Counted from the stretch's first letter, positions 22,041 through 34,683 are shown. The stretch is 64,000 nt of DNA from Corbicula japonica (GCA_038501625.1 JAZAYU010000008.1:2170001-2234000), one strand, 5' to 3'. Notes: generated by a model not told the origin, from the letters alone. Numbers and translations are program-made.

Positions 22041-22522
22041 GTCAAGACCATAGAGCACTGAACTTGTTATAAAATTTTATAGGTTTAACTGTTCCTTAAT
22101 TGCTTTCATGTTCCGCTATGATCATCATAGAACTGACCAGGTTAATGTTGCTGCACATGTTTCACTAATTAGCCATAAATTTAATCCCAGCAGAGTTCAC
22201 GAGTTCATTATGTCCATGAAGATTCCGCACTATCTTCCCAGAGTTTTATTGCTTGCTAATTCAGCTGTTAAAATAACATGAATGTCACAGATCAAATTTA
22301 ACTGGGGGCTTAACACTTCTGCCTGATCTTGTTGTATAAAATGTAGTATCATTGTTTTCACTTTTTCCAGAGTTTGATAAGTCTACATTGCTGTTGGTAT
22401 TGACAGAACATTTTAATGTGTTGCTGTTGCTAGCTGTAGCAGTCGCAGGGGCCGTTATTGGTGTATTTGGGGTAATTTGTGTTTTGTTAGGAAAATCTAA
22501 CTGTCTGCATTGTGACTGATTT
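22041..22522. other. Untranslated 3' region of the LTR element
   Basis: About 480 bases between the end of integrase and the polypurine tract, without a supported frame and without an envelope-like gene. Confidence 0.5.
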
Positions 22523-23591
22523 TCATTTGTTTTTTAACAAATGGCGTCTGTTGCGTCTATATGTGGAACCATCGTGTGTAGTGACAATGAATGATCTGTT
22601 GTTTACCATTTGTGATACTGTTGCTGGCTTCCATAGTTTTCCTTGTCTTATACGTACACTATCACCTATCTGCAGGGGGCTTAATGGGTGCGCTGACCTA
22701 TCATAGAACACATTTGACCTGCCTTTTTTCTGAGAAATTTTGCTTTTGACATGTGATTTCAAGATAACTTGGGGGTCAAGTTTGTGTGATGTGACTGGCA
22801 GTGTTGACCTTAGCTGCCTGCTCATTAATAATTGAGCTGGTGATTTCCCACATGCAAGTGGTGAGTTACGATACTCTAGCAGAGAAAGATAAGGATCTGT
22901 TCCTGCTTGTTTAGCTTTTGTGAAAAGAGCTTTGATTGTTTGAACAGTTCTCTCCCCTAGACCATTACTTTGGGAATAACCTGGGCTTGATGTTCTATGC
23001 TCAAAATCCCATTTTTTGGCAATCATGGAATTCTCGTGATGTGTACTGTCGCGCGTTGTCGCTAACGAGTGTTTGGACAATTCCATGACGGCTTAAGAAG
23101 CCTTTTAATTTGTCAATGACAGTTGATGATTTTGTGTCGGGCAACATGCTCACCTCAAAGTATCTACTGTAATAGTCTACTAAGAGAATATAGTCAGTAT
23201 TGTTCCAGTGAAATATGTCAGTGGCAGCAATCTGCCATGGTCTGTCAGGTATGTCACTGGGCTGCATTGGCTCTTTTGGATTAGAATTTCTGTGCTCCAA
23301 GCATACTGAGCACGAAAGAACCATTGTTTTTATGTCAGTAGTCATGTTTGGCCAGAAAAGCACTTGTCTCGCACGTTGCGTGCATTTTTCAATGCCAAGG
23401 TGCGCTTCGTGAATTAGTTTGAGCACCATGGATCTACATCCCTTAGGTATCAGTATCTTATTGCCATTAAGAATGATACCGTCTACTACAGTCAGTTCAT
23501 CTCTGTAGTTCCAAAATTCTAACAAGTCTTTGTGACATTTTGACCTGTCATTTGGCCAACCTTCTAATATGACCTGTTTAAGTCGTTGCAT
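22523..23591 (-). pseudogene. Integrase: H2C2 finger, DDE core, C-terminal domain (frameshifted)
   Basis: The first part (23001-23591) has the zinc finger LIHEAHLG...CSVCLEH, then TDIF with the first catalytic Asp and LVSDNA with the second. The second part (22523-23086, another frame) continues with SPGYSQSNGLGERT, carrying the catalytic Glu. It ends with a basic domain containing GDSVRIRQGKLWKPATV. The two parts overlap in different frames near 23010-23030, so one small indel breaks the gene. The motif style is that of invertebrate K02A2.6-like Ty3 polyproteins. Confidence 0.85.
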
Positions 23592-23770
23592 TTGCTAGTC
23601 AGAGTCCGTGACCGTTTTAATGTGTGACATTTTCTGATCACTGACGGGTAAGTTAGACATGACAGCATGTACATGCGTGTCCATGTCTGCAGCAAATTCT
23701 GGGTGTGTCTGAGGTAGGTATTTGCGTGACAGTGTGTCAGCAAGGGGTATGTCTTTTCCTGGTAGGAATT
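23592..23770 (-). pseudogene. RNase H to integrase linker of the LTR element
   Basis: One minus-strand frame reads PGKDIPLADTLSRKYL, the usual phrase after RNase H in Ty3 elements. The reading frame is not continuous with RNase H because of the insertion at 23771-23943. Confidence 0.6.
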
Positions 23771-23943
23771 AATTTTTTTATAGACCAATGAAACATTTTC
23801 AACAATTCGTTTCCAGTCTGGATTCAGTCACTCTATTAAAAATCGATTTCAAGGTCACTCCAAAATTTCACTCCAAAAATTCTGCTCCAAAATTCAGCTC
23901 CAAGGTCAGACTCCAGACTCCACTCCATACTTTATACTATGCC
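23771..23943. mobile_element. 173-bp insertion inside pol with GGAATT repeats
   Basis: GGAATT flanks both sides (23765-23770 and 23944-23949). The sequence between is unlike pol and interrupts the RNase H/linker junction. It contains imperfect repeats of CTCCAAAATT (about 23855-23925). No inverted ends are visible, so the insertion type is unknown. Confidence 0.5.
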
Positions 23944-24595
23944 GGAATTTCAAGTCTATGTCATAGATGTTGAGCTTTAACATCATGCGCTGTAATCTTG
24001 GTGGTGCTGAGTGTAAGTTTTTCTTGAACACCGCCAAGAGGGGTTTGTGGTCAGTCTCTACGGTAATTCGTTTACCATATACATAGTCGTGAAAACGTTT
24101 ACACCCAAATAAGATTGCGTATAGTTCTTTTTCAATCTGGGCACAATTAATTTCCGTCTCAGTCATTTCCGTCAGAGATTTGGATGCAAAGCTCACTGGC
24201 CTTTTGTCTTGTAAAAGGACAGCTCCTAGACCACTTTAAGAAGCGTCAACTTGTAATGTGACCGGTTTATTCGGGTCAAAGTATGTTAGGACAGGACCTG
24301 GATCTTGGGTGATAACCAATTTTACCTTTTGGAAGGCTTCTTCATGCGGTTTACCCCATACGAATTCCGCATCTTTTGAGAGTAATTGTCTCATTGGGCT
24401 ACTCATTTCAGAGAGACTTGGTGCGAACCTTTGTAGATACGTCACCATGCCCAGAATGGTTTCAAGTTCTGATCTTGAAGTAGGAGAAGGCATGTCTTTA
24501 ATGGCTTTAACCTTTGAAGGATTCCATTTTAAGACCTTCTGCTGTAAGCACATGACCAAAAAAGGGTATTTCTTTTTAAGCTGAGAGACGTTCAT
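23944..24595 (-). pseudogene. RT thumb and RNase H remains of pol
   Basis: The segment begins within the end of the reverse transcriptase: WNPSKVKAIKDMPSPTS, then LGMVTYLQRFAPSLSEM. RNase H follows, with VDAS (catalytic Asp), EKELYAIL (Glu) and TVETDHKPLL (Asp). An in-frame TAA follows directly after VDAS (near 24237). The sequence just upstream of KWNPSK reads correctly only in another frame, so there is also an indel near 24535. The palm with its catalytic Asp-Asp motif is missing. Confidence 0.85.
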
Positions 24596-24599
24596 TGGT

Positions 24600-24917
24600 G
24601 TATTGCAACGGTCCTTTTATGTTTAATGCCATGTATTGTGATCTTGGGATTACATTGACCTGAGCTCCAGTATCAATTTTCATTCTTAAACATGCTTTGC
24701 CAATACCAACTTTAACGAAAGCTTGGTTCGATATTGTGTCATGCTCAATAGAATTTACCAAGAAATCTGGACAATCAAGATCAAGAGAAGTGTTATTTAC
24801 CTCATTAACTTTTCTCTGCTTCAAGTCGCGTACTTTTTTCCTACACATTTTTGCAAAATGATTCAGTTTAGCACAAATGACACGTTTCACCATTTGCAGG
24901 GCACTTATTGTTCCCAT
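24600..24917 (-). pseudogene. Second zinc knuckle and retropepsin
   Basis: The frame holds CAKLNHFAKMC, the second half of a C-X2-C-X4-H-X4-C knuckle. The aspartic protease follows as MKIDTGAQVNVIP. It then stops and joins the RT thumb with no palm in between. The gag frame stops at a TAA inside the knuckle, so gag and protease are out of frame. Confidence 0.8.
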
Positions 24918-25597
24918 GAATCAAACCACAATTGTTACAGTTCTCATGCTCTTGCTTCTTCGGATTCTGTTGGCGTCCTGGTTTTGACCGGTTCGATCCT
25001 CTTTTGTGGCGATGCGGAGCACCTTTGGGCTGTTTCACCGCATGTACTGCTGACGGTTCATCCATAGCCTTGCATTGGGCTTGGCTCAGCTCGTGTGTTC
25101 TGGCTATGCCTATGCACCGTTCAAGAGTCAGTTCCGAGCCTTCTCGGATAAGTTTCTCCCTTATTTGGTTTGATCGTATTCCAAATACGATGTGATCCCG
25201 AATCTGATCGTCTTGCATTTCGGCTGGATATGCACAGTCTTTAATTAGCAACTTTAGTTCCGTCACAAATTGTTCGAAAGATTCGCCATCGTGTTGCGTT
25301 CTGGATTTGTAGATATATCTATTGTATATCAAATTTGTCTTTGGCTTACAATAAGCTTCAAAACCATCCATGTAGGTTTCCAGTTTCTTTTTGTCAGTGT
25401 CAGACACATCCCATGTTGAGAAAATTTCTCGACCTTTTTCCCCGATCCACAACATTAGGTAATTGCATTTGACTTCCTCTGATTTCTTATCCAGCGGGCC
25501 TCCAAACATAAACTCTGAGTGTTCTTTAAAACGCTTCTGTAGCAAGGTCCCTTGCTGCCCAGTCCATTCTGGGATTTTGTCCTGAGTTTAATTCCAT
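24868..25597 (-). pseudogene. Gag with zinc knuckle
   Basis: A capsid-like helical region, then a basic linker, then knuckle CNNCGLIHGNNKC. An ATG lies at 25597, but the frame downstream is offset by an indel near 25590, so a functional start is doubtful. No methionine of the long open frame precedes residue ~13 of the capsid part. It sits just inside the 5' LTR and primer site. Confidence 0.8.
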
Positions 25598-25699
25598 CGT
25601 TTTAAAATAGAATATTACACTTGTATAGTGTCACAGTTACAAAACAGTACGCAGAATTACGTAATCCTTTAGTTATAGTTTATTCCATATTGTCTATAA

Positions 25700-25718
25700 C
25701 TACCACCTTCTGACACCA
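25700..25718 (-). other. Primer-binding site, tRNA-Leu-like
   Basis: Directly next to the 5' LTR the minus strand starts TGGTGTCAGAAG. TGG pairs with the CCA end of a tRNA, and the first 12 bases fit the 3' end of some leucine tRNAs (from general knowledge). Confidence 0.55.
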
Positions 25719-25913
25719 TGTTATGGTGTGCGCGGGTATGTGAGTACATTGATTAAGTAACACTGAGTTTATGACATGTTTATTCAGTGAGGCCTTAACA
25801 AGAAGTGTCCGCTTTAAGAGAGAGTATGAATATATAAAGGGTCAAGATGAGTTAACTCTGTACTACATGAATGTCTACTAAGTAAGGACAACGGAGTTGT
25901 CTACCATGTAACA
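25719..25913 (-). repeat. 5' LTR (element orientation)
   Basis: 195 bp, TG...CA. GAATATATAAAGGG inside may serve as the TATA-like region. Nearly identical to 21824-22018. Confidence 0.93.
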
Positions 25914-25918
25914 GTCTA

Positions 25919-26425
25919 CATTGATAAGGATAGCTTTTAATTAAAAAAGCTAGTAGACGGCTCGTATAGCAAATTACATCGAAGTGGATGAGGCTTTATG
26001 TTAACGCTTTGAAATTTTTGCATGCAAATAAAAATAGAGAATTTCGGGTGGCGAACATATTTTACTTTACAAAATCGGGAGTTTTAATAGACCTGTCTAC
26101 GTGGATACAAAAAGTAACGTTACACGGGTATCTCAAAACACCACTTTTGCTGTTTAAACAGAAAACTGAAAAAAATACAAATATACATACAAAGTAATCA
26201 TAATAATAATAATAACTAAAAAGCTTTTATACTATGTTGGTTCTTTCTACTATTATATGACCCGGGACATCACGAGACCCGGAATCACATTACAGCGTTC
26301 GTTTTAGGGTTTTTAGAGTTCCATTGAGACAATTTCGATGTATAATTATCAAATCGCACAAAATGTGATTGGGCTGATGTGATTAAACAGTTGCATGCAA
26401 CTTGAGAGCCACATATGATGTATTA
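25919..26425. other. Non-coding, short AAT run
   Basis: Nothing supported beyond a short (AAT)n stretch near 26200-26215. Confidence 0.4.
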
Positions 26426-26427
26426 CT

Positions 26428-26955
26428 CAGTGGGGGATCTAGGGGGGGGGGGGGGGGGGGGCTGTGGGTTCGGACGAACCCCCCTAATTTCCCCGATTTT
26501 TTTGTCCCGGGTGCTTCAAGGTTCGAAGTTTGTGGATACGAATCAATATTAATGCTTTCTAGAATAAAATGGACAACAAGTTTGGTGCAAAATTGTTTCA
26601 TTTGACAATAAAAAGGCGGCCTCTTTGATGGTCATAAGTGACAAAACTTGGACTTCAAGCATATTTCTTGCTCTCAATTCTAACTTGTGTATTTCCAATA
26701 AACAACTTCGCACCCTGCCACTGTATGAGACCAATCTGCTTAAATTTTATAATCAAAACAACAAATAAGTCAATGGTTAATCAATGGAAAACTTAGTATT
26801 GCATGTCTCTTGCGTCCCTCAATCTGTAGTCATGGGCATTTGATAAATCACAGGACCTATTGCAACTTATTAAAATTCGCAGTTAGTCAGTGATATAAAA
26901 TGTAACATTCATTCTTATGCTTATATTTGCAATACAAGAAGGAAATGAAGTTTGA
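26428..26955 (+). mobile_element. Degenerate CAGTGGCGGATC-type element, copy 1
   Basis: The left end CAGTGGGGGATCTAGG is followed by a run of about 20 G (26442-26461) and TTCGGACGAACCCCCCTAATTT. The rest matches, inverted, 55740-56268, including GATACGAATCAATATTAATG and TTGCTCTCAATTCTAACTTG. Confidence 0.7.
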
Positions 26956-26959
26956 ATAA

Positions 26960-28231
26960 AAAAATATGCATGTATTTTCGATATCACGTCCGACGGAGAG
27001 TCATCAAACACAACAAGTAATGACCACGAGCACAATTGCTGTAAGTTCGCATAGAGTTATTTACTGAGGTAGAGTCGTGCAATAAAATAAATAAATCCTC
27101 AAAAATATGCCGGGCGCGCCACTGTCGTTCCAGGATTTTAGTACCAAAACCTTTACACATTCGTTTCTGTTTTAATTGGTTAGTGGTTCAGTAGGAAATG
27201 AATTTCACTACGGTCATGAAAATAAAGCATTCAAAAGTAAAATAAAAATCCCTGGCCTTAACATACTTTACATCCTACGAAGATACATGTATGTCGGTGC
27301 CGATGCGTTTTTCCACTTATTTCTAACTAAAAACGATATTACTTGATTATGAGGCTTCTTCTACACTAATTCAACATTGTTTGTAGACTTTTAGTTTACG
27401 AAAACAAAATATTTTATTATTCTGACAAATTTTTACAGGACTGTGATGTAAGTAATACTTACGCCCATTGACCTTTAACAGAATTTACTTCCATACACAA
27501 ACCGAGAAAAACCTTACAACAGTGCAAAAAATGAATGAAAAATTACAGACCTAATGGATGTTTTAAACTCAGATACCACTTCATTATTTAAGATATCTTA
27601 CTAGATTTTAATTTTCTTAAAACTTGTTGACGGCACGTTTTTAATTTAATTGAATGTCCTCTTATATATTTATCAACTGTCCGTGAGTCTAATAAAACAT
27701 GGGTCGAAATATTCTAGAGACGAATACCTCAGGAAACGTTCGTACTCCGTACTTTAGCGCGGTACAGAGAGCGTCTCAAACTCCCCGCAGTGGTTACTTC
27801 CCCTTACAGTTTCAGTAGCGAAACGAAAAGGGCGCAGGGTACATGCGGCTTTCGGAGTCTGGGACTGCGCGCGAACTCTTGTTTACTGAAAATACAAAAT
27901 TTGTACTGCTAAAATTGTGTTGTTGTATTTTCTGTGTTGGAGGGTGGTGGTATCATGTAAACAACAAGCAACTGGTCTACAGCTTGATTTTTCAGCATTT
28001 GTCATTGAAATACCTCACCGTCAAATTAATCTCAGATTCAGCCGAGCACACTGTGTTTTCATCCGGTTACTATTCAACTCAGAACATACAAAGCTACCAT
28101 CCATGCATTTTAGCCACCATGATCAGATTTCTTATTGCACAAACTATACATAATTTAAAAAGAATCTCACATTTTTAATTTAAACAATCATTTTAATGCA
28201 TTTATTTCAAGGGTACCCCAAATATTTAAAC
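26960..28231. other. Non-coding; one CpG-rich patch
   Basis: No gene supported. 27730-27870 is richer in CG than its surroundings (for example TACTTTAGCGCGGTACAGAG), which could mark a promoter, but no coding start is convincing; the frame from 27843 lacks protein-like features. Confidence 0.4.
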
Positions 28232-30552
28232 TAGAAATGTGTCCATAGGACACGGATGCCCCCGCTCCGCATGTTTGTCATGGTGAACATTTATACCAAG
28301 TTATTTTAAAATCCAATAAGTAATAACAAACTCACAGCCCAGACAAGAAAATTCTATTTTTAGAAACAGTGACCTTGACCTTGGACCTACAGGCATGGGT
28401 GTTGTATGCGACACACCGCCTTGTCATGGTGAACATTTGTGCCAAGTTATTTTGAAATCCCACCATTCATAAGAAAGTTACAGCCCGGACAAGAAAATTC
28501 TATTTTTAGTAACAGTGACCTTGACCTTGGACCTATAGGCATGGGTATTGTACGCAACACACCGTCTTGATATGGTGAATATTTATACCAAGTTATTTTA
28601 AAATCCATTAAGAAATAACAAAGTTACAGAGCGGACAAGATTTTTCCAACAAAATTCTATTTTTATTAACAATGACCTTGACCTTGGACCTACAGGCATG
28701 GGTGTTGTACGCGACAAACCGCCTTGTCATGGTGAACATTTGTGCCAAGTTATTTTGAAATCCCTTTATTTATAAGGAAGTTACAGCCCGGACAAGAAAA
28801 TTCTATTTTTAATAACAGTGACCTTGACCTTGGACCTACGGGCATGGGTATTGTACGCGACACACCGTCTTGATATGGTGAACAATCATACCAAGTTATT
28901 TTAAAATCCATTAAGAAATAACAAAGTTACAGAGCGGACAAGATTTTTCCAACAAAATTCTATTTTTATTAACAGTGACCTTGACCTTGGACCTACAGGC
29001 ATGGGTGTTGTACGCGACACACCGCCTTGTCATGGTGAACATTTGTGCCAAGTTATTTTGAAATCCCTTTATTTATAAGGAAGTTACAGCCCGGACAAGA
29101 AAATTCTATTTGTAATAACAGTGACCTTGACCTTGGACCTACAGGCATGGGTGTTGTACGCGACACATCGCCTTGTCATGGTGAACATTTGTGCCAAGTT
29201 ATTTTGAAATCCCTCTATTCATAAGGAAGTTACAGCCCGGACAAGAAAATTCTATTTTTAGTAACAGTGACCTTGACCTTGGACCTACGGGCAAGGGTAT
29301 TGTACGCGACACACCGTCTTGATATGGTGAACATTCATACCAAGTTATTTTAAAATCCAATAAGAAATAACAAAGTTACAGAGCGGACACGATTTTCGAA
29401 CATACACACACACTGACACACTGACACACCCACACACAGCCAGGGTGAACACTATGTACGCGACACACCGTCTTGATATGGTGAACAATCATACCAAGTT
29501 ATTTTAAAATCCATTAAGAAATAACAAAGTTACAGAGGGGACAAGATTTTTCCAACAAAATTCTATTTTTATTAACAGTGACCTTGACCTTGGACCTACA
29601 GGCATGGGTGTTGTACGCGACACACCGCCTTGTCATGGTGAACATTTGTGCCAAGTTATTTTGAAATCCCTTTATTTATAAGGAAGTTACAGCCCGGACA
29701 AGAAAATTCTATTTGTAATAACAGTGACCTTGACCTTGGACCTACGGGCATGGGTATTGTACGCCACACACCGTCTTGATATGGTGAACAATCATACCAA
29801 GTTATTTTAAAATCCATTAAGAAATAACAAAGTTACAGAGCGGACAAGATTTTTCCAACAAAATTCTATTTTTATTAACAGTGACCTTGACCTTGGACCT
29901 ACAGGCATGGGTGTTGTACGCGACACACCGCCTTGTCATGGTGAACATTTGTACCAAGTTATTTTGAAATCCCTTTATTTATAAGGAAGTTACAGCCCGG
30001 ACAAGAAAATTCTATTTGTAATAACAGTGACCTTGACCTTGGACCTACGGGCATGGGTATTGTACGCGACACACCGTCTTGATATGGTGAACAATCATAC
30101 CAAGTTATTTTAAAATCCATTAAGAAATAACAAAGTTACAGAGCGGACAAGATTTTTCCAACAAAATTCTATTTTTAGTAACAGTGACCTTGACCTTGGA
30201 CCTACAGGCATGGGTGTTGTACGCGACACACCGCCTTGTCATGGTGAACATTTGTGCCAAGTTATTTTGAAATCCCTCTATTCATAAGGAAGTTACAGCC
30301 CGGACAAGAAAATTCTATTTTTAGTAACAGTGACCTTGACCTTGGACCTACGGGCAAGGGTATTGTACGCGACACACCGTCTTGATATGGTGAACATTCA
30401 TACCAAGTTATTTTAAAATCCAATAAGAAATAACAAAGTTACAGAGCGGACACGATTTTCGAACATACACACACACTGACACACTGACACACCCACACAC
30501 AGCCAGGGTGAACACTATATGCCCTTCCGCCATTACATGGCGGGGGCATAAA
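28232..30552 (+). mobile_element. Tandem dimer element with GGACAC ends, copy 1
   Basis: The left end reads CTAGAAATGTGTCCATAGGACAC. The right end reads CCCTTCCGCCATTACATGGCGGGGGCAT. The body alternates two related units of about 146 and 157 bp, both containing CAGTGACCTTGACCTTGGACCTA. One ends in CGGACAAGATTTTTCCAACA, the other in CGGACAAGAAAATTCT. A 3'-end segment (ACACACACTGACACACTGAC) occurs at about 29404 as well as 30465, showing an internal duplication. The same family lies inverted at 42072-43616. Confidence 0.85.
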
Positions 30553-30984
30553 AATCGACCGGGACCAAAGTGCGAAACTGTACCCTGCCCACGAAGCAAA
30601 CCACTGCGCTGAGGTTGAGAGCGTCTACTAGTCAAAGCGTCAAGATGACCAAGGCCAAGGAAACTCCGGTTTTTGCCTAGTTGCTTTTGAAACAACGATT
30701 TTGATTAGCTGCTATTTAATAATCCAATGATATAAAGGGATTAAAAAGGGGTATTCCCACACTGATTTCCTTCACCCATGAAAGAATCAATAGAGAAAGC
30801 GAGAACCACGAACTTCTGTTCAAACGTCTTAGCTTGGCTTTCTTCGCTGTTTCATTGTAAATTCCTACCGTATATCTGGTCGCCCGTGGGCGAGCCGGAA
30901 CAACTGGAGTACACATATAAACCAAACTTGTAAGAAACTTGCATCAAAATTATGTTTACTTAAACGAATATCATTCTTTCTAAC

Positions 30985-31500
30985 AATGGAAATGAAACAC
31001 CTCTTCTATAATGCATATATTACATCTACTTTTGAATATGGTTGTATTGTTTGGAGTAACGGTAACCGTTGCGACTTAAATAAAATATACAAAGTTCAAA
31101 AAGAGCAGCAGGAATAATTCTTAAAAAACCTGTTCGCACACCTACGTAATATCTTTTTCATATCCTAAAATGGCTTTCTTTTGAATCAAGATGTAAATAT
31201 CACACTGCACTATTGGTCTAAAAATCTATACATAATTTGGTTCCAAAATACATCACTAACCTTGTAAAAGTATCTACTAACCCTTGGAATAACTTGCGAT
31301 CTTCTTCAAGAACTGATATTGAACACTTAAAAGGTAAAACTAACTTAATTAAAAAATGTTTCAGCTATACAGGTATGAGCGTATGAAATGATATCCCTTA
31401 TGAAATAAGATCTGTCTCTTCCATATATTTATTCAAAAAACATTTAAAAACTTACTTGTTTGAAATACAACCTCTTTAAATTGTTATTACTTTTGTATTT
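30985..31500 (+). pseudogene. CR1-like LINE reverse transcriptase C-terminal end
   Basis: Conceptual translation with one frame change gives the usual final region of CR1/L2-group proteins. It starts FYNAYITSTFEYGCIVWSN, followed by KVQK and RAAGIILKKPV, then ILKWLSFESRCKYHTALLV and NNLRSSSRTDIEHL. The end is VSSIYLFKKHLKTYLFE. There is a frameshift near 31105 and at least three stops, so it is dead. The reverse-transcriptase catalytic core is missing (5' truncation). Confidence 0.85.
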
Positions 31501-31763
31501 ATATATAGTTTTTCACATAATTTTATACGATGCATATTTGAAATTGAGATTTGCCTATAGTGTTTATGATTAATTGTGTCTGTCTTTAAGTATTAATGTT
31601 TTATATGTTGTAATATATGTTTTTCGTTTATCCATTTTAGAAGACCTCATTGAAAATAAGCAATTTCTTCATTTGGCTAACTTTTTATACTTGCAAATAT
31701 TGTATTTGTTTGTATTCGTTTTCATAGATTTTGTCTTAATGAGTTACCTTCTTAAAATAAAGA

Positions 31764-31794
<31 letters not shown>

Positions 31795-31838
31795 ACTATT
31801 ATTATTATTATCATCATCATTATTATTATTATTATTAA
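31764..31838 (+). repeat. (ATT)n tail
   Basis: An ATT/ATC microsatellite some 270 bases after the LINE stop; such tails terminate many CR1/L2-type insertions, so it is probably the 3' end of that copy. Confidence 0.75.
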
Positions 31839-31839
31839 T

Positions 31840-33586
31840 GATGTCCTATTTGCAATCGAAATAGTAACACGCGCATTTTGACAAAATAATGCAGAAAAAT
31901 CGGCAGTAACAATTCTGTTTTGCATCCGTATTTTTTTTTACAAAATTAGCGATTCGGTGTTGATCTCGTGCACGGGGTCATTTCATCATCTTTTTACTTA
32001 GTTCGCACCCGGATCACGCTTCGGTGATTCTGTGTATATCCGAAGCTTGCCGGAGATCGACGAGTTGATACGATTGCTTAGTTCGCTCATAATAATAATA
32101 AGTTTTTCTTTGAAAGTGTTTTTTTCGGATGTAGATATGATCCAAGTCTTTACTGAATTTCTTAAGTGTGCGTTTTTTTTTTCATAATAATATTAAAAAG
32201 ATTTTAATTGGATATATTGATCAGCGTTTGAACATGCTTCATCTACTATTTGGTATCCAGTCGTTTTCCCAACAAGTCAGTTCCTCACCTCGATGGTTCC
32301 CCTACACTGCAGTTTCCTACAGGATGTTTCCTCCCCTATATTATACTATACAAAAAGTATTTAGGAAAAATTTGAAAGGTTTATAATTTTACTTAAATAC
32401 ATACAAAATTTTGATGTTCCTTGGTTTGATGTTTTAAATAGTTTGATTATTGATTAGAATTATAGAAATAATATTCACATTTAAACCATCCGAATATTAA
32501 GGTTGTGGGTAAAACCCTGACCAGACCCAGACCAGACCACGGAAACTAACGCTTTGGTACGGAAATAGTCGCTTGTTTCCGACAATACGGTAACTTCACG
32601 TGTGTTTATTATCGGTTCGTGTTTTTGAAGGTTAAAACGTTTCCTAATCCTAATTCTTTATACTGTCAGAAATATGAAATAATACATTTCAGAAATAACT
32701 TAACAAAGATTGCTTTACAATCTCCAAAATCATAATATGCCCAACAAAATTCGGAGTATATAATTTATGAAATATCTGATTAATCTTCTGGTAATGCAAT
32801 TTTCGCCATACTTTAATTTCTAGTTATGAAAAATGATTTTGATATTTATTAAACAAATATATATGTTTCATTCCTTTAAAAGACAAGTCGGCATTAATTA
32901 TCATATCACACTTCTTAAATGCTGAGCGGTATGGGTACGGATTTATACCAAATAACTCAAAAAAAGAAGTATCAAGATTATCATTAAATAGTTTTTTTTT
33001 TACAAAAAAACATAACAGTTATTAAATTCTCAGTTCTAAATGTAAATTAAATACTAACTTCTTTTATTGCATAATAATGGAAATTGTGTTTTTGAAATAT
33101 ATAAACCACTAGATTTACCAAGCATTTAATGGAGTGAAATGTGTGAATTGTTTGAGATAGTTACACCACAAAACTGTACAAAGACTATTAACAGGATATG
33201 GCTGATAATGGCAGGTGAGAAATACATTGCATGTGTATTTTACACATTTTAAACATCTTAGTAGCAATTATGTTTCCTTACAAATGACCAGATTTATATC
33301 AATGAAGAAATAACAAAGCGAACTTAAAAATAATTTATATGATATCTTAAATCATGTATATTGCATAAATATATACAATCATCTTAACCACAAATCATGT
33401 TTTATATACCTTAAAGTTGTACAATTTATTCAAAGTTTACTTAGTGCACACAATCAACATAGTAATATATTACTTAAATATATAACACCTCATCATCACC
33501 ATAAATCATGTTTTATTGTTTTCCACTTGCACATTACTCAAAGCAGAAACTTGACATAATAATATGTAATGACTTTCAATTTTTTA
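31840..33586. other. Non-coding AT-rich stretch
   Basis: No gene. A direct repeat of GACCAGACC occurs near 32520-32538. The frame at 32168-32386 is not convincing. Confidence 0.5.
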
Positions 33587-34683
33587 TGCCCCCACAGAGT
33601 GGGAGGCATAAAATGTTGCACTCGTCCGTCCGTTCGTCCGTCCATAAATCTTGTGGCATCAACTCCTCCTAAACTATAAGGCGGAATTCTTTTAAACTTG
33701 CACAGATGATCAAGGAGGATGTGTAGATGATCGTAAAGAAAGGATTTTTTCCTGTGACTATTTTTACCAGAGTTATGGCCCTTTGTTAATTTCAGTTATT
33801 AAATCTTGTGGCGTCAGCTCCTCCTAAACTATAAGGCGGATTTCTTGCAAACTTGCACAGATGATCAAGCAGGATGTGTAGATGATCGTGAAGAAAATAT
33901 TTTTTCCTGCGACCATTTTAACCAGAGTTATGGCCCTTTCATAATTTCAATAATTAAATCTTGTGGCGTCAACTCCTCCTAAACTACAAGGCGGATTTCT
34001 GGCAAACTTGCACAGATGATGAATCAGGATGTGTAGATGATCGTGAAGAAAGGATTTTTTCCTGCGACCATTTTTACCAGAGTTATGGCCCTTTGTTAAT
34101 TTCAGTAATTTAATAAATTAGATCTTGTGGTGTCAACTCCTCCTAAACTATAAGGCGGATTTCTTGCAAACTTGCACAGATGAAGAAGCAGGATGTGTAG
34201 ATGATTGTGAAGAAAGGATTTTTTCCTGCGACCATTTTTACCAGAGTTATGGCCCTTTTTTCGGTAATAATATCTTGTGGCATCAACTCCTCATTTACTT
34301 TTGGACAGATTTCTTTCTAACTTGCACACATGATCAAGCTGGATGGGTAGATGATCATAAAGAAAAGATTTTTTCCTTCTGCCATTTTACCACAGTAATG
34401 GCCCTTTGTTTATTTCACTTACAAAATTTTCTATTTAGCTGATTTCTTTCAAACTTGCACAGATGTTAGACATGATGTGAAGATTGTTGTAAAGGACATT
34501 GTCTTGCAACAATTTTCACCAGAGTTATGGTCCTTTGTTTATGTTAGTTATTAAATTTAGTGGCATTTACTCCTCATATACTAATTATGATCACCACATG
34601 TTGTAAATACCTGGTACAAAATTTTGTAACAAATGTTGTTGCAGCAGTTGGGGCATCAGTGTCCTGAGGACACAGTCTAGTTT
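33587..34683 (+). mobile_element. Tandem-unit element, 155-bp core
   Basis: Begins ATGCCCCCACAGAGTGGGAG followed by CGTCCGTCCGTTCGTCCGTCC and ends CAGTGTCCTGAGGACACAGTCTAG. The core unit is 155 bp: AACTCCTCCTAAACTA recurs at 33661, 33816 and 33971 and in two to three more decayed copies. A short inverted copy lies at 16171-16415. Ends and layout resemble the elements at 28232-30552 and 42072-43616. Confidence 0.8.

Larger units (their letters stand above)
21824..25913 (-). mobile_element. Ty3-type LTR retrotransposon, internally deleted
   Basis: Two 195-bp LTRs, each TG...CA, flank gag-pol remains on the minus strand. A 5-bp target duplication GTCTA stands at 21819-21823 and 25914-25918. Order along the minus strand is gag with zinc knuckles, protease (DTGA), RT thumb, RNase H, H2C2 zinc finger, integrase DDE core, then the C-terminal integrase domain. 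That order, with integrase after RNase H, defines Ty3. The RT palm is absent, and several frameshifts and one stop break pol. No envelope gene is seen. The LTRs differ at only about three sites, so the insertion is recent although the body is defective. Confidence 0.93.

Noticed and set aside
27843..28178. 111-aa plus-strand frame after a CpG-rich patch
   Set aside because: Composition is not protein-like beyond the first residues, no splice partner, no known family.
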